DNA of 8,046 nucleotides from Thermosulfurimonas sp. (lineage in GTDB: Bacteria > Desulfobacterota > Thermodesulfobacteria > Thermodesulfobacteriales > Thermodesulfobacteriaceae): contig WFPH01000011.1 of assembly GCA_015487645.1 (NCBI GenBank), positions 1 through 8,046 on the forward strand. The letters are read 5' to 3'. The position numbers and the translations under genes were made by a program. This document shows positions 1 through 6,911 of this stretch, one piece after another; positions within the stretch are counted from its first letter, which is position 1; each line of letters starts with the position of its first letter. The notes under the pieces were generated by a model. It saw only the letters and a list, made by a program, of their open reading frames with translations, was not told the DNA's origin and searched no databases.

Positions 1-3000
1 CCCTCATCCGGGCTGAGGCCCGCGAGAACCTGGATCGGCTGGTGGTGCGAACCTTTGAAATCCTGAAGAAAAAAGTTCGCCTTTTTCCCTGGACGGCGCT
101 TCAGTGTATCAAGAATCTGGGTTTTGAGATTCTGGATCGGGAAGATCCGCATCTGGCCGAGATCTTCGTGGAGGAGGTGATCCGTTTCGGTTTCCAGTAT
201 CCCGAAATCAAGGGGGTGGATCAGGAATGGCACGTACTGTGCAATCCGGCCCATCTTATGAACATCCGGGTGTGGCTGGAGATCTTTGAGCGGAATCCCA
301 AGTGGTGTGTGACTCTGCTTTCGGCCCTGATCATAAACTTAAAGCTGGCTGGAACCTGCATCCGGGATACGGATCTTTTTCAGAAAGATGTGACCAGGCT
401 CCTCAACTCCGATATCGCTCCGGTTTACAGTCTGGTGAAGCAATTTTGTCGGCTTCTTCCGGTCTACTACCACGAGATCGGCGCCGAAGGCCACCTGAGA
501 GATGTCTCCACCGAGATAGACGAGATCTATCGTCGCAAGGATCCTCTCATCCATTTTTTGAGGAAACAGAGTCATGTGGAAAGCTCCAATCTTATTCTGG
601 ACTTCATCGAGGCCATCTTCCGATACTGGCTGACGCTCGATAAAAAACCGCTCAGGCCTTTTCTACCTCCCGAACTTTGGCAATCGCTCAAGCCGGAGGG
701 GCCTCTGGTGGAGGAAGCCCATCAGGCTACCAAATATCTTTTCAAGGCCCTAGAGGTCAAACATCCGGAAGATCTCCTTGAGTGCAAACCAGAGGAGATA
801 AGACAGGCCCTGGAAGGGGCCCCGGTTTCGGAGACCGAGAAGAGGAGAGTCTATCTCCTGTATGAGATGTACCGCCTGGAGCACCAGAAATATAGCCTCT
901 CGCTGGACGATATTCGCGGCTACTTGGAACAGGCCAAATACTGGGGTTTTGAGGGGGTGGACGAACTCTTCGAGAGGCTCGAAGAGGAGAAACCCGAAAA
1001 GCGGCTGGCCGCGCTTTTGGACTATCTGGAGTATCTCAAGGATCATATCATACTTTCTCGCGAAAAGTTCTCCCCCCGGGAAGACATCTATCTCAAGCGG
1101 CATATTGCCGCGGATATCCCTTCCATGTACGGCCGCTATCACGAAAAAAAGTTCGATGCCCTGGGGCTGAGTTTCCGGCTGGAGGCCCTGGCCCGCAATT
1201 ACTTCGAGGAATTGGTCGAGAATTTCGATCCCCCATTCATTACCCGGGCCACTTTCTTTAAGATTCTCAAGTACTTGAAGCTCTTTCGCCAGGGCCTGGT
1301 CATCGAGGGCATCAGTTCCAAAAAGTTTGACATCTATCTCCAGCTTCTGGAAAACTCCTTGGAGATGCGCCGTTTCACTTACACCCAGTATCTAGACATC
1401 TTCCGGGGGTTGCTTGAGGGAGTGCGACACATCATCAAGGCTTATTACATCAGTCCACATGTGGAAAATCTGGGGATCATCCTTCGCCAGATGGGCCGCA
1501 AGCACCTTTTGCCCCGCTATCGTCGGGGGACTTCGGGGCTTTCGGAGGGAGAATTCATACACCATGTGACCGAGACCTTCACTCGGGATCTGGTGGCCTC
1601 CTCCTTTGTGCTTCAGGCCCTGGATAACTTTGTCTCCCGGGTCTATCAGACCCTTCTCAAGCAGAGAGAGAGGCTGGATGCCCGGGATCTGGATCTCCTG
1701 ATGAGCTATGATCCCGAGCGGGCCCTTTGCGACCTGAACGATCCCAACCCCTTGGCCCGGGATCTCATCCATCTGGGCAACAAGGCCTATAACCTCCTCC
1801 TCCTGATGGAGGAGGATCTTCCGGTGCCCCCGGGCTTCGTAATCACTACGGAGGTCTTTCGCTGTTATCCGGTCATCTCCCGTTATCGGGAGGCTTACCG
1901 GGATCTCCTGGCCCGGATTGAGGAAGAGGTGAAAGTCCTTGAGAGGCGCACCGGCCGGGTCTTCGGTTCCCCGGAAAATCCTCTTCTCCTTTCGGTCCGC
2001 AGCGGGGCGGCTATCTCCATGCCCGGCATGATGTCCACCATCCTCAACCTGGGCTCCAATCCCGAGATCATTGAGGGCCTGGCGGAGAGGACCGGCAACC
2101 TCTGGTTCGCCTGGGACACCTATCGCCGGTTCGTGCAGAGCTGGGCCATGGCCCACGGGCTAGAGCGTGAGCTCTTCAATCAGCTCATGCGGGCCCATAA
2201 AAGACTCTACGGCGTTAAAAAGAAACGCGAGTTTTCGGGCGAAGAGATGCGGGAGCTGGCTCTCCTTTACCGTAAAATGGTGGAGAGCCACGGCATCACC
2301 ATTCCGGATGACCCCTGGGAGCAGCTGGCCCGCTCTCTTGAGCTCATCTTCGCCTCCTGGCAGGCCAAAAAGGCCCGGGTTTACCGGGAGATCATGGGCA
2401 TTTCCGAGGCTTGGGGCACGGCCGTAATCGTACAGGCCATGACCTTCGGGAATCTGGGCCTTGAGGCCGGCACCGGGGTGGTCTTTACCGCTCCGCCTTA
2501 CGGAAAGCTCTCTCGGCTGGCCCTCTGGGGGGACTACACCCCGGGCAATCAGGGGGAAGACATCGTTTCCGGTCTGGTGAACACTTACCCCATCTCCATC
2601 GAGCAAAGGAAACGCGAAAAGCGGGAGGGGCCTTCGCTTGAGGAGGCCTTTCCGGAGATCTACCAGGCCCTTTTCGAGATGGCTCAGCATCTGGTTTACG
2701 AGAAGAAGTGGTCTCATCAGGAGATAGAGTTCACCTTTGAGGGGCCTCGCCGGGAAGACCTTTACATCCTTCAGGTTCGGGACATGGTGACTCAGGAAGA
2801 GAAACCTCGGGTCCGGGTGTTCGAAAAGATGGAAGAACTTGAGAGGTACTTCCTCGGCAAAGGCATAGGGGTTTCGGGCGGGGCACTTTCCGGCCGCATT
2901 GTCTTTGACCTGGAGGATATCCGTCTTCTGAGAAAGGAGGATCCGGAGGCCCCTCTCATCCTGGTGCGTTACGATACGGTTCCGGATGATATCAAGGAGA

Positions 3001-3251
3001 TCAGCCAGGCCGATGGACTTCTTACGGCCCGTGGAGGGCAGACCTCGCATGCGGCCATCGTGGCCTCCCGTCTCGGCAAGACCTGTGTGGTGGGTTGCGA
3101 GAATCTGGCCATTGAAGAGAAAAAGAAGGTCGCGCGTTTCAACGGCCGGGTGGTGCGCCTCGGGGAATGGATAAGCCTTGATGGCTTGAGGGGAAATGTA
3201 TATTTAGGTAAACATCCCGTAAGGGAAGTGGTAGGAATAGGGTTGATCTAA
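1..3251 (+). CDS. PPDK-like ATP-grasp/phosphohistidine phosphotransferase with large N-terminal helical region (5' partial)
   Basis: The reading frame is open to the left edge (first full codon at 3), so the gene starts upstream. The GTG at 42 is only the first in-window start-like codon. About the first 1.7 kb encodes a charged, apparently all-helical region that I do not recognise. From about 1770 the protein matches the nucleotide-binding half of pyruvate phosphate dikinase: GNKAYNL (about 1775), SVRSGAAISMPGMMS (about 1990), WDTYRRF (about 2112), WGTAVIVQAMTFGNLG (about 2412), NQGEDIVSG (about 2545), EIEFTFEG and LQVRD (about 2720-2780). The swivelling phosphohistidine domain follows, with GGQTSHAAIVASRLG; the phospho-accepting His codon is at 3048-3050. 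The protein ends with ISLDGLRGNVYLG, about where the PEP/pyruvate TIM barrel of PPDK or PEP synthase would begin, and the barrel is missing. ATP-dependent His phosphorylation is therefore likely, but the final acceptor is unknown. It is first in the visible operon, 21 bases before gap. Confidence 0.85.
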   Translation, partial: LIRAEARENLDRLVVRTFEILKKKVRLFPWTALQCIKNLGFEILDREDPHLAEIFVEEVIRFGFQYPEIKGVDQEWHVLCNPAHLMNIRVWLEIFERNPKWCVTLLSALIINLKLAGTCIRDTDLFQKDVTRLLNSDIAPVYSLVKQFCRLLPVYYHEIGAEGHLRDVSTEIDEIYRRKDPLIHFLRKQSHVESSNLILDFIEAIFRYWLTLDKKPLRPFLPPELWQSLKPEGPLVEEAHQATKYLFKALEVKHPEDLLECKPEEIRQALEGAPVSETEKRRVYLLYEMYRLEHQKYSLSLDDIRGYLEQAKYWGFEGVDELFERLEEEKPEKRLAALLDYLEYLKDHIILSREKFSPREDIYLKRHIAADIPSMYGRYHEKKFDALGLSFRLEALARNYFEELVENFDPPFITRATFFKILKYLKLFRQGLVIEGISSKKFDIYLQLLENSLEMRRFTYTQYLDIFRGLLEGVRHIIKAYYISPHVENLGIILRQMGRKHLLPRYRRGTSGLSEGEFIHHVTETFTRDLVASSFVLQALDNFVSRVYQTLLKQRERLDARDLDLLMSYDPERALCDLNDPNPLARDLIHLGNKAYNLLLLMEEDLPVPPGFVITTEVFRCYPVISRYREAYRDLLARIEEEVKVLERRTGRVFGSPENPLLLSVRSGAAISMPGMMSTILNLGSNPEIIEGLAERTGNLWFAWDTYRRFVQSWAMAHGLERELFNQLMRAHKRLYGVKKKREFSGEEMRELALLYRKMVESHGITIPDDPWEQLARSLELIFASWQAKKARVYREIMGISEAWGTAVIVQAMTFGNLGLEAGTGVVFTAPPYGKLSRLALWGDYTPGNQGEDIVSGLVNTYPISIEQRKREKREGPSLEEAFPEIYQALFEMAQHLVYEKKWSHQEIEFTFEGPRREDLYILQVRDMVTQEEKPRVRVFEKMEELERYFLGKGIGVSGGALSGRIVFDLEDIRLLRKEDPEAPLILVRYDTVPDDIKEISQADGLLTARGGQTSHAAIVASRLGKTCVVGCENLAIEEKKKVARFNGRVVRLGEWISLDGLRGNVYLGKHPVREVVGIGLI

Positions 3252-3260
3252 AAATTGAGA

Positions 3261-3267
3261 AAGGAGG
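3261..3267 (+). promoter_or_regulatory. Shine-Dalgarno that fixes the gap start
   Basis: AAGGAGG ends 5 bases before the ATG at 3273. An in-frame TTG at 3255 lies upstream of this site, has no ribosome binding site of its own and would add six residues before the usual GAPDH N-terminus (KLGINGLGRIGK). The ATG is the better start. Confidence 0.85.
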
Positions 3268-3272
3268 GAAGA

Positions 3273-4511
3273 ATGAAACTGGGGATCAACGGTTTGGGAA
3301 GAATCGGGAAGTTGACCCTTTGGCACCATGTGGCTCGCAAATATTTCTCCGAGATCGTGGTCAACACCGGCCGGGAGATCGGGCGTTATCTCGAAGATCT
3401 GGCGGCCTACATCGAGAAGGACAGCACTTACGGTCGACTGGCTACCTATCTTCATGGATACCGCGGCGGCCGGGTAATCGAGAACCTGAACGAGAAAGAA
3501 GGTACTATGTCCATAAACGGGGTCCCGGTGAAGATTTTGCGTGAACACCGCAATCCCAAAGACATCCAGTGGAAGGAGGAGGGAGTCCGGCTGGTAGTGG
3601 ACACCACCGGTGTTTTTCGGGATCCCCAGGCCGAACCGGAGAATCCCAAGGGGGCCCTGCGGGGGCATCTTGCCGCCGGGGCGGAGAAGGTTATCCTTTC
3701 GGCTCCCTTCAAACTCAAGGACAAGGAAAAGGGTTTCCCTGAGGACTCTGTCACGGTGGTCTACGGTATCAACACCGAGGATTACCGCCCGGAGAAACAC
3801 CGGGTGATCTCCGCAGCCTCCTGCACCACCACCTGCCTGGCCTACATGGTGAAGCCGCTTCTCGATCACTTCGGGGCCGACCGCATTCTTTCGGCTTCCA
3901 TGGTCACGGTGCATGCGGTTACCAATTCTCAGTCCGTGCTCGACAGGCCTCCGAAGTCCGGAGCCAAGGACCTGCGCAAGACCCGCAGCATCTTCAACAA
4001 CATTATTCTCACCACTACCGGGGCGGCCGAGGCCCTGGGCCTGGTGATCCCGGAGATGAAGCGTATCGGGTTCATGGCTGAAAGCGTGCGCATCCCCACC
4101 ACCACCGGTAGCCTCATCGTGCTGGTGGTGAATCTCCAGGATGAAAGTCTGGAGAACCGCATCACTCGGGAGGTCATAAACGAGATTTACCGCAAGGCCG
4201 CCGAAGGTCCCTACAAGCCCTATCTGGTCTTTACCATGGAGCAGAACGTCTCCACGGACATCATCGGTTATCCCCAGGCCGCGGCCATTATCGAAGGGGC
4301 CGAAACTCATACCCGTACGGCGCTAGCCCGGGTGGATCTTACCAAGGCCTGCAAAGGGCTTTCGGCCGAGGAGATCAAGGGGCTTTCCTGCGCCCAGGTG
4401 GAGGTGCCCATCACCCAGGCGGTGATTTACGGCTGGTACGACAACGAATTTGGCTCCTACGTGAACATGCTCGGGGATCTTACGGTCCACATCGCTGAGA
4501 AGATGCTCTAG
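3273..4511 (+). CDS. gap: Glyceraldehyde-3-phosphate dehydrogenase, long variant
   Basis: Phosphorylating GAPDH interconverts glyceraldehyde 3-phosphate and 1,3-bisphosphoglycerate with a nicotinamide cofactor in the cytoplasm. The Rossmann motif GINGLGRIGK is at the N-terminus. The catalytic Cys is residue 184 in SAASCTTTCLA, where most family members have SNASCTTNCLA. The His of MVTVHAVTN, the TTTGAAEALG and VRIPTTTGS segments and the closing WYDNEFGSYVNML follow in the normal order. The protein is 412 residues against roughly 335 for the usual enzyme. Extra segments lie before the catalytic Cys (around GVFRDPQAEPENPKG and FKLKDKEKGFPEDS) and in the C-terminal half. The position after the second beta strand, usually an Asp that selects NAD, reads VVNTGR, so the cofactor may be NADP or either one (inference). 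The start is ATG at 3273 behind AAGGAGG. It lies in an operon with pgk 10 bases downstream. Confidence 0.9.
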   Translation: MKLGINGLGRIGKLTLWHHVARKYFSEIVVNTGREIGRYLEDLAAYIEKDSTYGRLATYLHGYRGGRVIENLNEKEGTMSINGVPVKILREHRNPKDIQWKEEGVRLVVDTTGVFRDPQAEPENPKGALRGHLAAGAEKVILSAPFKLKDKEKGFPEDSVTVVYGINTEDYRPEKHRVISAASCTTTCLAYMVKPLLDHFGADRILSASMVTVHAVTNSQSVLDRPPKSGAKDLRKTRSIFNNIILTTTGAAEALGLVIPEMKRIGFMAESVRIPTTTGSLIVLVVNLQDESLENRITREVINEIYRKAAEGPYKPYLVFTMEQNVSTDIIGYPQAAAIIEGAETHTRTALARVDLTKACKGLSAEEIKGLSCAQVEVPITQAVIYGWYDNEFGSYVNMLGDLTVHIAEKML

Positions 4512-4521
4512 GAGGGGTCTC

Positions 4522-5694
4522 ATGAGGGATCTTACCGAGCTTGAGGTTTCCGGGAAAAAGGTTCTGGTACGGGTGGACTACAATGTGCCTCTCTCGGAGG
4601 GTCGGGTGGCCGATGATACCCGTATCCGGGCGAGTCTTTCTACCATCAAGTACCTTCTTGAACGCAGGGCCCGGGTCATCCTTTGTTCTCACCTGGGTCG
4701 GCCCAAAGGCAAACGGGTCCCGGAGATGTCGCTCAAACCGGTGGCCGAAAGGCTCTCCGAACTCCTGGGCCGCCCGGTGCGTTTTGCGGAGGACTGTGTG
4801 GGCGAGGTGGCCGAAGGATCGGTGGAGGCGCTTGGGGAGGGCGAGATTCTTCTCCTTGAGAACCTTCGCTTCCACGAGGGCGAGACCAAGAACGATCCAG
4901 CCTTTGCTGAGGCCCTAGCGCGGCTTGCGGAGGTCTATCTCAATGACGCCTTTTCCGTGAGCCACCGGGCACACGCCTCGGTGGTGGGGGTGCCGGAAAG
5001 GGTTAAGGAGAAGGCCGCGGGGTTTCAGCTTCGGCGCGAAGTGGATTACCTTTCGCGGGCCCTTGAGTCTCCGGAAAGGCCCTTCGTGGCCGTGGTGGGC
5101 GGAGCCAAGATCTCGGGCAAAATAGAGGTCCTGCGCAACCTCCTTCGACGGGTGGATAAGCTTCTCATCGGCGGGGCCATGGCCAACACCTTCCTTGCGG
5201 CCGAGGGCTTGAACCTGGGCCGCTCCCTGGTGGAGGAGTCGGAACTTGAGACCGCGCGGGAGATCCTTCTTTCCGCCCAAGAGCGGGGAGTAAAGGTTTA
5301 TCTCCCCGTGGATCTGGTGGTAGCGGAAAACGAGGAGGGGCAGGGTGAGGAGGAAGTTCCAGTGGACTCCGTGCCGGCCGATAAGGCCGCTTACGACCTC
5401 GGGGAGGAGACGGTGGCCCTTTTTGCGGAGGCCCTCTCTGGGGCCGGAACCATTGTTTGGAACGGCCCCATGGGGCTTTTCGAAAAATCCCCCTTCGCTT
5501 ACGGCACGGTGGCCGTGGCCCGGGCCATTGCGGCCGAAAACGCCCTTACACTGGCCGGAGGGGGTGACACCCTTGCGGCCATAAGGCGCGCCGGGGTGGC
5601 GCACGCCTTTTCCTACCTTTCCACCGGCGGCGGAGCCTTTCTGGAGTTCCTTGAGGGCAAGGAACTCCCCGGCATTGCGGCCTTAGAGCGTTAA
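4522..5694 (+). CDS. pgk: Phosphoglycerate kinase
   Basis: Transfers phosphate between 1,3-bisphosphoglycerate and ADP, giving 3-phosphoglycerate and ATP, and works in reverse in gluconeogenesis. The 390-residue length is normal for the family. Substrate-binding motifs of the N-domain are present: VRVDYNVPL, DDTRIRASLSTIKYLL, SHLGRPKG, LLENLRFHEGE and DAFSVSHRAHAS. The nucleotide-binding C-domain shows VVGGAKISGKIEVL, IGGAMANTFL, VWNGPMGLFEKSPF, AGGGDTLAA and the closing STGGGAFLEFLEGKELPGI. AGGAGG at 4510-4515 precedes the ATG by 6 bases and overlaps the gap stop codon, consistent with coupled translation. I see no missing key residue. Confidence 0.97.
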   Translation: MRDLTELEVSGKKVLVRVDYNVPLSEGRVADDTRIRASLSTIKYLLERRARVILCSHLGRPKGKRVPEMSLKPVAERLSELLGRPVRFAEDCVGEVAEGSVEALGEGEILLLENLRFHEGETKNDPAFAEALARLAEVYLNDAFSVSHRAHASVVGVPERVKEKAAGFQLRREVDYLSRALESPERPFVAVVGGAKISGKIEVLRNLLRRVDKLLIGGAMANTFLAAEGLNLGRSLVEESELETAREILLSAQERGVKVYLPVDLVVAENEEGQGEEEVPVDSVPADKAAYDLGEETVALFAEALSGAGTIVWNGPMGLFEKSPFAYGTVAVARAIAAENALTLAGGGDTLAAIRRAGVAHAFSYLSTGGGAFLEFLEGKELPGIAALER

Positions 5695-5706
5695 GGAGGA
5701 AAGAAT

Positions 5707-6462
5707 ATGCGTATACCGTTTATTGCCGGGAACTGGAAGATGCACAAGACCGTGGCCGAGACTTTGGACTACATCCGGCGTTTCAGGGAGCTAGTCGCCG
5801 GGGTGACCGATCGGGAGATCATGATCGCTCCGCCTTTTACGGCTCTTTACGCCGCGGGCCGAGAGCTTGTCGGAACCAACATTAAACTCGGGGCCCAAAA
5901 CGCTCATTGGGCCGAAAAAGGGGCCTTTACCGGAGAGATTTCCCCCGTCATGCTCAAGGAGTGCGGGGTGGAGTACATCATACTGGGTCATTCTGAGAGG
6001 CGGCACATCTTCGGAGAGACGGACGAGATGATACGGAAGAGACTCTCCGGGGTGCTTTCTGGGAGCCTAAAACCTATCCTCTGCATTGGCGAGACCCTGG
6101 AGGAGAGGGAGGCCGGAAAGACCTTTGAGGTTCTTGAAAGGCAGGTCAGGGAAGCCCTTTCCGGTTTTTCGGCTGAAGATCTCCAGGATCTGGTGATCGC
6201 CTATGAGCCAGTTTGGGCCATCGGAACCGGTAAGACCGCCACTCCGGAGCAGGCGGAGGAGGCCCACAGGTATGTGAGGGGTCTCCTTGGTGAACTCTTC
6301 GGAAAAGATTTTGCGGAAAAGATCCGCATCCTTTACGGTGGAAGCGTCAAACCGGAAAACATTGCTGAGCTCATGGCCCAGCCCGATGTGGACGGGGCGC
6401 TGGTGGGGGGAGCCTCGCTTGATCCCGAAACCTTTGCCCAGATCGTGAGGTATGGGGGTTAG
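5707..6462 (+). CDS. tpiA: Triosephosphate isomerase
   Basis: Interconverts dihydroxyacetone phosphate and glyceraldehyde 3-phosphate, a cytoplasmic step shared by glycolysis and gluconeogenesis. The 251-residue length is typical. Catalytic residues are all visible: Asn9 and Lys11 in AGNWKMHK, His95 in ILGHSERR and Glu167 in AYEPVWAIGTGKTA. The phosphate-gripping loop 6 follows Glu167, and ILYGGSVKPENI and DGALVGGASL complete the barrel. AAGGAGG at 5693-5699, overlapping the end of pgk, sits 7 bases before the ATG. The next gene starts 2 bases after the stop. The gap-pgk-tpiA order is a common bacterial operon. Confidence 0.97.
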   Translation: MRIPFIAGNWKMHKTVAETLDYIRRFRELVAGVTDREIMIAPPFTALYAAGRELVGTNIKLGAQNAHWAEKGAFTGEISPVMLKECGVEYIILGHSERRHIFGETDEMIRKRLSGVLSGSLKPILCIGETLEEREAGKTFEVLERQVREALSGFSAEDLQDLVIAYEPVWAIGTGKTATPEQAEEAHRYVRGLLGELFGKDFAEKIRILYGGSVKPENIAELMAQPDVDGALVGGASLDPETFAQIVRYGG

Positions 6463-6464
6463 GA

Positions 6465-6911
6465 ATGGCTCAGACCTGCGAGCTTCCTGACTATTCTAAC
6501 CTCGAGCCGGAGACGCTGGAGATCGTGAGAACTTACCGGCGCCTGGCCATCGTGGGGGCAAGCCCCAAGCCGGAGAGACCCAGCCACCAGGTTATGAAGT
6601 ATCTTCTGGAGCAGGGTTTCGATGTTGTGCCCGTAAATCCCGGCCAGACTGAGATCTTGGGCCGGACCTGCTACCCCTCACTTTTGGATATCCCCGAGAG
6701 TGAGCGTCCGGAGGTGGTGATCGTTTTTCGCCGGGCTGAACAGGTGCCCCCTATAGCCGAAGAGGCCGTGAAAATAGGGGCTAAGGTTCTCTGGCTTCAA
6801 GAAGGCATCGTGAGTGAGGAGGCTGCCGAGATCGCCCGGCACGGCGGCCTTAAGGTAATCATGAACCGCTGCTTCAAGAAGGTACACCTCGCGGCCTCAA
6901 AGAAGGACTAG
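6465..6911 (+). CDS. CoA-binding (YccU-type) Rossmann protein
   Basis: A 148-residue protein of the CoA_binding_2 type (COG1832, YccU family), a single Rossmann-like domain related to the CoA-binding domain of succinyl-CoA synthetase. Visible motifs are AIVGASPKPERPSHQVMKYL (P-loop-like nucleotide site), VVPVNPGQTEILGRTCYPSL, VVIVFRRAEQV, VLWLQEGIVSEEAAEIA and the family's closing VIMNRCFKKVH. The precise cellular role of this family is not established; binding of CoA or an acyl-CoA is the usual inference. It starts 2 bases after tpiA, with GGGGG at 6454-6458 as a modest ribosome binding site, so it is probably translationally coupled. Its stop overlaps by 4 bases the stop of the convergent thioredoxin-fold gene. 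Confidence 0.88.
   Translation: MAQTCELPDYSNLEPETLEIVRTYRRLAIVGASPKPERPSHQVMKYLLEQGFDVVPVNPGQTEILGRTCYPSLLDIPESERPEVVIVFRRAEQVPPIAEEAVKIGAKVLWLQEGIVSEEAAEIARHGGLKVIMNRCFKKVHLAASKKD

Noticed and set aside
42..44. GTG as the true start of the PPDK-like protein
   Set aside because: The same frame is open with protein-like codons back to position 3, and there is no convincing Shine-Dalgarno before 42, so the gene is cut by the window edge.
1392..3050. Minus-strand open frames of 254 and 296 codons opposite the PPDK-like gene
   Set aside because: They are antisense to clear ATP-grasp coding sequence and show no domain signatures.
1..3251. Complete pyruvate phosphate dikinase or PEP synthase
   Set aside because: The C-terminal PEP/pyruvate barrel domain is absent; the stop codon falls right after the phosphohistidine domain.
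3255..3257. TTG start for gap
   Set aside because: It lies upstream of the strong AAGGAGG, which serves the ATG at 3273; the extra residues do not belong to the GAPDH fold.
3204..4310. Long minus-strand open frame (368 codons) opposite gap
   Set aside because: It mirrors the well-supported gap gene, has no recognisable motif or ribosome binding site, and has the low-complexity His/Gly/Asp-rich look of an antisense shadow in G+C-rich DNA.
4915..5604. Minus-strand open frame of 229 codons opposite pgk
   Set aside because: Shadow of pgk; no motifs.
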